From assembly GCA_934490165.1 (NCBI GenBank), contig CAKSTB010000005.1:1-64000 (forward strand): 64,000 nt of DNA. Reading direction: 5' to 3'. A model generated the notes under the pieces. It searched no databases and was not told the DNA's origin. It saw only the letters and a program-made list of their open reading frames with translations. The DNA comes from an uncultured Ruminiclostridium sp. Its GTDB lineage: Bacteria; Bacillota; Clostridia; Oscillospirales; Ruminococcaceae. The position numbers were made by a program, and so were the translations under genes. Below, piece by piece: positions 50,312-61,009 of this stretch; positions within the stretch are counted from its first letter, which is position 1, and each line of letters opens with the position of its first letter.

Positions 50312-51328
50312 TTATTTATATCTGTAAAGTGATATCTTCTCAAAGCCGTCAAGGAGCTCATCCGTATAATTAAACGCCTTTGCTACGCCCTTTGCTACGC
50401 ATTCAATAGCGTCGTCAGCAACATAGCAGGGAGCGCCGACTGCCTCGGTCACAAGCTCAGGGAAGCCCTTGAGTAAAGCTCCGCCGCCTGTCAGTACAAT
50501 GCCGTTTGTCAGAATATCACCGACAAGCTCGGGAGGAGTCTGCTCAAACACTTCCTTTATCTTGTCGACGATCTCCATAACGCTGTCATGCAGGAACTCG
50601 TACATATCCTTATCGGTTATCTCGACACTCTCGGGAAGTCCCTTTATAAGGTGTCTGCCCTTGACAGTAACTTTCACATCTCCTGTAGGATCGTATACAT
50701 TCGCTATCTCTTTCTTAGCCTGTTCGGCTGTCTTCTCGCCGATAAGTATCTTATACTTCATAGTGACACCGCGGATAATAGCGGCATCAAATTTATTGCC
50801 TGCCATCTTAAGCGAACAGCTCTTTACGATACCGTTGAAGGATACTACAGCGATATCTGCCGTACCGCCGCCGACATCTACTACCATTGTACCGTTAGGC
50901 TTAGAAATATCAATACCCGCGCCGAGAAGTGCCGCGATCGGTTCTTCAATTATGAATACCTTTCTCGCACCTGCGGAAAGTGCCGCTTCAACCACTGCTC
51001 TGTTCTCAACATCTGTAACAGACGAAGGCACACAAAGAATAATTCTCGGCTTTACAATTCTGCCGATCACCTTTCTGATAAATTCGATTATCATTGCCTC
51101 TGTCATCTCGTTATCGGAGATAACACCGTCCTTGAGCGGTTTTACAGCTACAATATATTCAGGCGTTCTGCCTATCATCTTATACGCTTCATTGCCGACT
51201 GCAAGTACGCAGTGCTTTTTCTTATCATAAGCGACAACCGAGGGTTCATTTACAACTATACCCTTATCGCCGAGTGTAATTATAACGTTCGCTGTTCCTA
51301 AATCAATTCCTATATCTGTAGCTGACAT
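50312..51328 (-). CDS. Rod-shape protein MreB/Mbl
   Basis: A 338-residue actin-like ATPase guiding cell wall synthesis along the side wall. The phosphate loops IDLGTANVII (8-17) and MVVDVGGGTADIAVVS, the IEEPIAALLGAG segment and the adenosine loop LTGGGALLKGFPEL are all intact. No mreC or mreD is next to it, which is more usual for mbl-type copies; I cannot tell MreB from Mbl. GGAAAGGGTAAAGGA lies before the ATG. It follows the CCA gene by 18 bases. Confidence 0.92.
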   Translation of the reverse strand: MSATDIGIDLGTANVIITLGDKGIVVNEPSVVAYDKKKHCVLAVGNEAYKMIGRTPEYIVAVKPLKDGVISDNEMTEAMIIEFIRKVIGRIVKPRIILCVPSSVTDVENRAVVEAALSAGARKVFIIEEPIAALLGAGIDISKPNGTMVVDVGGGTADIAVVSFNGIVKSCSLKMAGNKFDAAIIRGVTMKYKILIGEKTAEQAKKEIANVYDPTGDVKVTVKGRHLIKGLPESVEITDKDMYEFLHDSVMEIVDKIKEVFEQTPPELVGDILTNGIVLTGGGALLKGFPELVTEAVGAPCYVADDAIECVAKGVAKAFNYTDELLDGFEKISLYRYK

Positions 51329-51346
51329 ATCCTTTACCCTTTCCTA

Positions 51347-52663
51347 TTACAAATATTTACTCTTTATCAATGTAAGCAAGCTATCCTTATCATTTTCACA
51401 ATTTCCGTCTATTACCTGTCCGAGCAGAAAGCTCAGTGCCTCGCCTATTTTTCTGCCGGATATACCAAGCTTTGAAATGTCAGAGCCGTTGACTTTTAGC
51501 TGTTTCAGGCTCATTGGAGGCTCGTTTTCAAGATACTCTCTTGTATGCTTTTCTATGCTGTCAAACAGATCCTTTTCTCCGAAATACGCCGATGCTTTTC
51601 CACAGGTATCATAATAATGTACTCGTATCAGCTTTAAAAAGCGCTCCGCACCGTATCGCGCCAGTCCTCTTCTTATACTGCGTGTATCGTCGTTAATAAC
51701 TATACCATGATTTTGAATTAAAAACAATACCTCATCGGCAATTTTATTGCTAAAACGCAATCTTTCGATAATTTTAACAGCGATTTCGCGGCTGACATCG
51801 GCGTGTCCGTAAAAATGCCCAACTCCGTCCTTCATAAAATAACTCGCAGGCTTGCCTATGTCATGCAGGAGCATTGTAAGCCTTGCCTCAACTGTAGGTT
51901 CAGCCGCCGCGACAGTAGCAACTATATGACCGTATACCGTCTTGTCGTGATATTTTGAGTGCTGCTCAAAACCTATGCAAGGATACATCTCGGGAATGAT
52001 CTCGCAGATAACATCGCAGTAGTTATAAAGGATATCACCGCAGTCACCTGTAAGTATACCGCAAAGCTCGCAGTTTATCCGCTCCGCCGATATGAATGAC
52101 AGCAAATACCGCAGTCTGTGAACCGCGTCTGAAGTATTCTTATCGATCTTAAAGCCGTAGCGGGAAGCAAATCTGAGCGCACGCAGTATGCGCAATCCGT
52201 CTTCATCAAAGCGCTTCATCGGGTCGCCAACGCACCTCACGATGCCTGATTTAAGATCCTTCTGACCTCCGAACGGGTCGATTATGCCTGTTTTCGGACT
52301 ATAAGCCATAGCGTTTATCGTCAGGTCACGGCGAGCGAGGTCTTCTTCAAGACAAGGCGTAAAGCGAACTTCAGACGGGTGTCGGTGATCCTTATAATCG
52401 CCGTCGACTCTGTATGTCGTTATCTCAACAGGCTTCTTATCGATTATAACTGTCACTGTACCGTGTTTAAGTCCCATGGTAAGCAGCTTATAGCCGTCGA
52501 ATACCTTTATTATCTGTTCGGGCAATGCAGATGTTGTAATGTCATAATCATCGGGGCATTGCCCGAGCAGATAATCTCTTACGCAGCCGCCGACACAATA
52601 CGCTTCATAACCGCCGTTATGCAGTTTATTAAGTACTTCACAAACATATCCGGGAAGCTGCAT
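51347..52663 (-). CDS. cca: CCA tRNA nucleotidyltransferase with HD domain
   Basis: A 438-residue class II enzyme that adds or repairs the 3' CCA end of tRNAs. GGCVRDYLLG and DYDITTSALPE (the DxD catalytic pair), RRDLTINAMAY, and the HD motif LLHDIGKP are visible in order. I chose the ATG at 52663, with GAGAGG upstream, over the ATG at 52696, which is near the tuf terminator. It may be read together with mreB. Confidence 0.93.
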   Translation of the reverse strand: MQLPGYVCEVLNKLHNGGYEAYCVGGCVRDYLLGQCPDDYDITTSALPEQIIKVFDGYKLLTMGLKHGTVTVIIDKKPVEITTYRVDGDYKDHRHPSEVRFTPCLEEDLARRDLTINAMAYSPKTGIIDPFGGQKDLKSGIVRCVGDPMKRFDEDGLRILRALRFASRYGFKIDKNTSDAVHRLRYLLSFISAERINCELCGILTGDCGDILYNYCDVICEIIPEMYPCIGFEQHSKYHDKTVYGHIVATVAAAEPTVEARLTMLLHDIGKPASYFMKDGVGHFYGHADVSREIAVKIIERLRFSNKIADEVLFLIQNHGIVINDDTRSIRRGLARYGAERFLKLIRVHYYDTCGKASAYFGEKDLFDSIEKHTREYLENEPPMSLKQLKVNGSDISKLGISGRKIGEALSFLLGQVIDGNCENDKDSLLTLIKSKYL

Positions 52664-52687
52664 AAAATACCTCTCAAAAAATTTATA

Positions 52688-52719
52688 TAAAAACAATATC
52701 CGCTCGTGAAAGCGGATAT
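52688..52719 (-). terminator. Terminator after tuf
   Basis: ATATCCGCT (52696-52704) pairs with AGCGGATAT (52711-52719). On the minus strand it is followed by TGTTTTTAT. Confidence 0.75.
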
Positions 52720-52748
52720 CGTCTTATATAAGATGTTAAAATCTCAAA

Positions 52749-53951
52749 TTATTCGTTGATAGCTGTAACTACGCCTGAACCAACTGTTCTGCCGCCTTCA
52801 CGGATAGCGAAACGGAGACCTTCTTCAATAGCGATAGGAGTGATAAGCTCAACATCCATTGTTACGTTATCGCCGGGCATGCACATTTCCTTGTCAGCGG
52901 GAAGTGTGATAACGCCTGTAACGTCAGTTGTTCTGAAGAAGAACTGAGGTCTGTAGTTTGAGAAGAAAGGAGTATGACGTCCGCCTTCTTCTTTCTTTAA
53001 TACGTAAACCTGACCCTTGAACTTCTTGTGGGGGTGGATTGAACCGGGCTTGCAGAGAACCTGACCACGCTCGATTTCGCTTCTCTGGATACCACGGAGA
53101 AGTGTACCGATGTTGTCACCAGCCTCAGCGAAGTCAAGGAGCTTACGGAACATTTCGATACCTGTTACAACTGTCTGCTTAGGTTCGTCTGTAAGACCTG
53201 TGATTTCAACTGTATCGTTGAGCTTGAGGATACCTCTCTCAACTCTACCTGTAGCAACTGTACCACGACCTGAAATTGTCATAGTATCTTCGACAGGCAT
53301 AAGGAAGGGCTGATCAGCCTTACGATCAGGAGTAGGAATGTAGTCATCTACTGCATTCATAAGCTCGAGGATGCAAGCATACTCAGGAGCGTTGATGTCC
53401 TTGCTGGGGCAATCAAGAGCAACCTTAGCTGAACCACGGATAACGGGGATATCGTCGCCGGGGAAGTCGTGCTCTGAAAGTGTCTCACGGATATCCATTT
53501 CAACGAGGTCGAGAAGCTCGGGATCGTCAACGTCATCGCACTTGTTGATGAATACTACCATAGCAGGAACGCCTACCTGGTGAGCGAGAAGGATGTGCTC
53601 CTTAGTCTGAGCCATAGGACCGTCTGTACCTGCAACAACGAGGATAGCGCCGTCCATCTGAGCAGCACCTGTGATCATGTTCTTGATATAGTCAGCATGG
53701 CCGGGGCAGTCAACGTGAGCATAGTGACGCTTGTCTGTCTCATACTCAACGTGAGCTGTGTTGATTGTGATACCACGTTCTCTCTCCTCGGGAGCCTTGT
53801 CGATCATATCGTATGCTTCGAACTGAGCATAGCCCTTGAGTGAAAGAACCTTAGTGATAGCTGCTGTTAAAGTAGTCTTACCGTGGTCTACGTGACCGAT
53901 TGTACCAATGTTTACGTGGGGCTTGGTACGTTCAAATTTCTGCTTTGCCAT
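52749..53951 (-). CDS. tuf: Elongation factor Tu
   Basis: A 400-residue EF-Tu delivering aminoacyl-tRNA to the ribosome. GHVDHGKTTL, DCPGHADY and NKCD are the G motifs; the ending GGRTVGSGVVTAINE is diagnostic. AAAGGAGG lies before the ATG. It has its own promoter in the fusA-tuf gap (53995-54023), besides read-through from the str operon. Confidence 0.99.
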   Translation of the reverse strand: MAKQKFERTKPHVNIGTIGHVDHGKTTLTAAITKVLSLKGYAQFEAYDMIDKAPEERERGITINTAHVEYETDKRHYAHVDCPGHADYIKNMITGAAQMDGAILVVAGTDGPMAQTKEHILLAHQVGVPAMVVFINKCDDVDDPELLDLVEMDIRETLSEHDFPGDDIPVIRGSAKVALDCPSKDINAPEYACILELMNAVDDYIPTPDRKADQPFLMPVEDTMTISGRGTVATGRVERGILKLNDTVEITGLTDEPKQTVVTGIEMFRKLLDFAEAGDNIGTLLRGIQRSEIERGQVLCKPGSIHPHKKFKGQVYVLKKEEGGRHTPFFSNYRPQFFFRTTDVTGVITLPADKEMCMPGDNVTMDVELITPIAIEEGLRFAIREGGRTVGSGVVTAINE

Positions 53952-53974
53952 TGGAATTTTCCTCCTTTAATTAT

Positions 53975-53989
53975 GTGTATTCCATACAC
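53975..53989. repeat. Small inverted repeat in the tuf leader
   Basis: GTGTAT and ATACAC around TCC lie just before the strong AAAGGAGG site. A short leader hairpin that may affect tuf translation or mRNA stability. Confidence 0.35.
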
Positions 53990-53994
53990 TTAGT

Positions 53995-54023
53995 ATTTTA
54001 TCAGATTATTTCTCAAAAAACAA
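53995..54023 (-). promoter_or_regulatory. tuf promoter
   Basis: TTGTTT (54023-54018), 17-bp spacer and TAAAAT (54000-53995) with extended TG-A. Confidence 0.6.
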
Positions 54024-54052
54024 GTCTTTTTTGCTCTTTCAGAAAAATTTTA

Positions 54053-56131
54053 TTAGCCCTTAGCTCTCTTGCTGATGATTCCATCTGCAATTGTCTTGGG
54101 AACCTGAATGTAGTGGCTGGGTTCCATTACATACTGACCACGACCCTGTGTCTTAGAACGCAGATCGTTTGAGTAACGGAACATTTCTGACAGAGGAACG
54201 AAAGCATTGATCTGCTTAACACCGTTTCTGTCTTCCATACCCTGTATCTCACCACGACGTGAGCTTAAGTCGCCGATAACGTCGCCCATGTATTCTTCGG
54301 GAACTGTTACAACTACCTTCATGATAGGTTCAAGGATAACGGGGTTAGCCTTGCGGCATGCTTCCTTTATAGCCATTGAACCTGCGATCTTGAATGCCAT
54401 TTCAGATGAGTCGACCTCGTGGTATGAACCGTCATAAAGCTCAACCTTAACGTCTACTGTCGGATAGCCTGCAAGAACACCGGACTGTAAAGCGCCCTGG
54501 ATACCTGCGTCAACTGCGGGGATATATTCCTTAGGAATAGAACCGCCGACAATTGCGTTAACGAACTCATAGCCCTTACCGGACTCGTTCGGGTAAACGT
54601 GAAGCTTAACGTGACCGTACTGACCCTTACCACCTGACTGACGTGCATACTTTGTATCAACGTCTGCATTAGTGGTGATTGTCTCTTTATATGCAACCTG
54701 AGGAGCGCCGACATTAGCCTCAACCTTAAATTCACGGAGAAGTCTGTCTACGATGATTTCAAGGTGAAGTTCGCCCATTCCGGCGATGACTGTCTGACCT
54801 GTTTCCTCATTTGTATAGGTTCTGAAAGTGGGGTCTTCCTCTGCAAGCTTTGCAAGAGCAATTGCCATCTTTTCCTGACCTGCCTTGGTCTTGGGTTCGA
54901 TAGCGAGCGAGATAACAGGCTCGGGGAATTCCATAGACTCAAGGATTACGGGGTTATTTTCATCACACAGCGTATCACCTGTTGTGGTGTTCTTGACACC
55001 TACAGCAGCTGCAATATCGCCGCAGTAGCAAACTTCGAGGTCTGCTCTGTGGTTAGCGTGCATCTGAAGAATACGTCCCATACGTTCCTTCTTGCCCTTA
55101 GTTGCGTTAAGAACAGTTGTACCGGCTGCTACGATACCTGAGTAAACTCTGAAGAAGCAGAGCTTACCAACGAACGGGTCTGTAGCAATCTTGAAAGCGA
55201 GTGCAGAGAACGGCTGATCGTCGCCTGCGTGTCTTTCAACCTCTTCGCCTGTTTCGGGGTCAACACCCTTGATAGAAGGAACATCGAGAGGAGAGGGCAT
55301 ATAGTCAACGATAGCATCGAGGAGCTTCTGTACGCCCTTATTCTTATAAGAAGTACCGCAGGTTACAGGTACGATCTCGTTATCGATCGTAGCCTTTCTG
55401 AGTACTGCCTTTATTTCATCAACGGTGATCTCTTCACCTTCGAGGTACTTATTCATAAGTTCCTCGTCCTGCTCAGCAACTGCCTCGATGAGTGCATCGT
55501 GGTATTCCTGAGCCTTCTCCTTCATGTCATCCGGAATTTCTTCCACACGCATGTCCTTACCGAGATCGTCGTAATATACGTCTGCGTTCATTTCGATAAG
55601 GTCTACGATTCCTCTGAATGTATCTTCAGAACCGATAGGGAGCTGTATCGGAACAGCATTACACTTCAGTCTGTCCTTCATCATGCCGACAACATTGTAG
55701 AAGTCTGCACCCATGATATCCATCTTGTTGATGTATGCCATTCTCGGAACATGATACTTGTCTGCCTGACGCCATACAGTTTCTGACTGGGGCTCAACAC
55801 CGCCCTTAGCACATAAAACCGTAACAGAACCGTCAAGAACTCGCAGCGAACGCTCAACTTCTACAGTGAAGTCAACGTGTCCGGGAGTATCGATAATATT
55901 GATTCTGTGCTTCTTCCAGTATGCAGTAGTAGCAGCAGAAGTAATTGTGATACCTCTTTCCTGCTCCTGCTCCATCCAGTCCATCGTAGCAGAACCGTCG
56001 TGGGTCTCACCGATCTTGTGGTTGATACCGGTGTAGAACAGGATACGTTCGGTCGTAGTTGTCTTACCTGCGTCGATGTGAGCCATGATACCAATATTAC
56101 GGGTCATTTCAAGAGTTACGTCTCTAGCCAT
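54053..56131 (-). CDS. fusA: Elongation factor G
   Basis: A 692-residue EF-G driving translocation. The motifs AHIDAGKTTTTERIL, DTPGHVDFT and NKMD form the G domain; the tail SHYIQVPKTIADGII is normal. The start is 19 bases after the rpsG stop, with GGAGG upstream. Confidence 0.99.
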   Translation of the reverse strand: MARDVTLEMTRNIGIMAHIDAGKTTTTERILFYTGINHKIGETHDGSATMDWMEQEQERGITITSAATTAYWKKHRINIIDTPGHVDFTVEVERSLRVLDGSVTVLCAKGGVEPQSETVWRQADKYHVPRMAYINKMDIMGADFYNVVGMMKDRLKCNAVPIQLPIGSEDTFRGIVDLIEMNADVYYDDLGKDMRVEEIPDDMKEKAQEYHDALIEAVAEQDEELMNKYLEGEEITVDEIKAVLRKATIDNEIVPVTCGTSYKNKGVQKLLDAIVDYMPSPLDVPSIKGVDPETGEEVERHAGDDQPFSALAFKIATDPFVGKLCFFRVYSGIVAAGTTVLNATKGKKERMGRILQMHANHRADLEVCYCGDIAAAVGVKNTTTGDTLCDENNPVILESMEFPEPVISLAIEPKTKAGQEKMAIALAKLAEEDPTFRTYTNEETGQTVIAGMGELHLEIIVDRLLREFKVEANVGAPQVAYKETITTNADVDTKYARQSGGKGQYGHVKLHVYPNESGKGYEFVNAIVGGSIPKEYIPAVDAGIQGALQSGVLAGYPTVDVKVELYDGSYHEVDSSEMAFKIAGSMAIKEACRKANPVILEPIMKVVVTVPEEYMGDVIGDLSSRRGEIQGMEDRNGVKQINAFVPLSEMFRYSNDLRSKTQGRGQYVMEPSHYIQVPKTIADGIISKRAKG

Positions 56132-56150
56132 ATTTCCTCCGTTTTATTGA

Positions 56151-56621
56151 TTACCACTTGTAATGTGCGAAAGCTCTGTTAGCTTCAGCCATTCTGTGTG
56201 TATCATCGCGCTTCTTGCAAGCTCCGCCCTGACCGTTCATAGCGTCGAGGATCTCGTTTGCAAGTCTTTCCTTCATTGTCTTTTCGTTTCTCTGTCTAGC
56301 ATACAGAGTGATCCATCTCAGGCCTAAAGTTCTTCTTCTTTCGGGACGAACTTCCATAGGAACCTGATATGTGGCACCGCCGACACGGCGAGCCTTTACC
56401 TCTAACTGAGGCATGATATTTTCCATAGCTTCTTCAAAAGCTTCAAGTGCGCCCTTACCTGACTTCTCGGCTACGATGTCAAATGCACCGTATACGATCT
56501 TCTGAGCAACACCCTTCTTGCCGTCGAGCATGATATTGTTTACGAGTCTTGTTACGAGCTCTGAGCCGTACATAGGATCGGGTAATACATCACGCTTAGG
56601 AACATTACCTCTTCTTGGCAC
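56151..56621 (-). CDS. rpsG: 30S ribosomal protein S7
   Basis: A 156-residue S7 that organises the 3' domain of 16S rRNA. I chose the GTG at 56621 because GGAGG lies nine bases upstream and it gives the standard PRRGNVPKRDVLPDP start and the standard length. The in-frame ATG at 56639 would add six residues and use the ribosome site itself as coding sequence. Confidence 0.96.
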   Translation of the reverse strand: MPRRGNVPKRDVLPDPMYGSELVTRLVNNIMLDGKKGVAQKIVYGAFDIVAEKSGKGALEAFEEAMENIMPQLEVKARRVGGATYQVPMEVRPERRRTLGLRWITLYARQRNEKTMKERLANEILDAMNGQGGACKKRDDTHRMAEANRAFAHYKW

Positions 56622-56741
56622 TTTACTTCCCTCCTTCATAAAAAATGAAAATCATCGGTACTCGAAAGCGATCAACTCCCGCCGTCCAATTGCAGAGGTA
56701 ATAATATATATTACTCCACAACAGTGGCTAAAAGTCATCAG

Positions 56742-57170
56742 TTACGCTTTTTTCGCACCAGCCTTCGGACGCTTAGCTCCGTACTTTGATCTGCCCTGCA
56801 TTCTTCCGTCAACACCCTGAGCATCGAGTGTACCTCTGATGATGTGGTAACGTACACCGGGGAGATCCTTAACACGGCCGCCACGGATCAGTACAACGCT
56901 GTGTTCCTGCAGTTTGTGTCCGATACCCGGAATATAAGCAGTAACTTCATAACCGTTGGAAAGTCTTACTCTGGCAATCTTTCTCATAGCAGAGTTAGGC
57001 TTCTTGGGGGTAGCAGTACGAACAGCTGTGCATACGCCTCTCTTCTGGGGAGAAGACATATCTACTGTTTCCTTCTTAAGAGTGTTCATGCTCTTCTGCA
57101 GTGCGGGAGCCTTAGACTTCTTTTCTGCAACTGCTCTGCCCTTACGAACGAGCTGGTTAAAGGTTGGCAA
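56742..57170 (-). CDS. rpsL: 30S ribosomal protein S12
   Basis: A 142-residue S12, part of the decoding centre. TPKKPNSAMRK and GHKLQEHSVVLIRGGRVKDLPGVRYH are the conserved segments. The lysine in PKKPNS, where streptomycin resistance arises, is wild type. GGAGG is upstream of the ATG. The 120-bp gap to rpsG has no obvious promoter. Confidence 0.98.
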   Translation of the reverse strand: MPTFNQLVRKGRAVAEKKSKAPALQKSMNTLKKETVDMSSPQKRGVCTAVRTATPKKPNSAMRKIARVRLSNGYEVTAYIPGIGHKLQEHSVVLIRGGRVKDLPGVRYHIIRGTLDAQGVDGRMQGRSKYGAKRPKAGAKKA

Positions 57171-57252
57171 ATGTTACACCTCCTTGCAATATTATTAAAA
57201 TTTTATGCCGCAGAATGGCGCTTTTACGCATTTATTCTGCACACATTTAAAT

Positions 57253-57281
57253 ATTATATACAAAAAGGCGGCGATTGTCAA
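57253..57281 (-). promoter_or_regulatory. str operon (rpsL) promoter
   Basis: A perfect consensus: TTGACA (57281-57276), 17-bp spacer, TATAAT (57258-57253). The -35 box and half the spacer are inside the right arm of the rpoC terminator. Confidence 0.8.
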
Positions 57282-57326
57282 GCTTTTTCGTTTTACCGTA
57301 AAAATTTTGTGACAATCGTCGCCTTT
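57262..57326 (-). terminator. Terminator after rpoC
   Basis: The arms 57310-57326 and 57264-57280 are 17 bp with a single mismatch and a 29-base loop; the minus strand then reads a short T run (57266-57262). It starts 16 bases after the rpoC stop. Confidence 0.75.
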
Positions 57327-57341
57327 GCGCTTATTTATTGT

Positions 57342-60935
<3,594 letters not shown>

Positions 60936-61009
60936 TTTACAGACCTCAATTCTTTCTATAGAAGTTTATGTGTGTTTATGCACACGCTTTTCTGTCAATG
61001 CCTATACGC

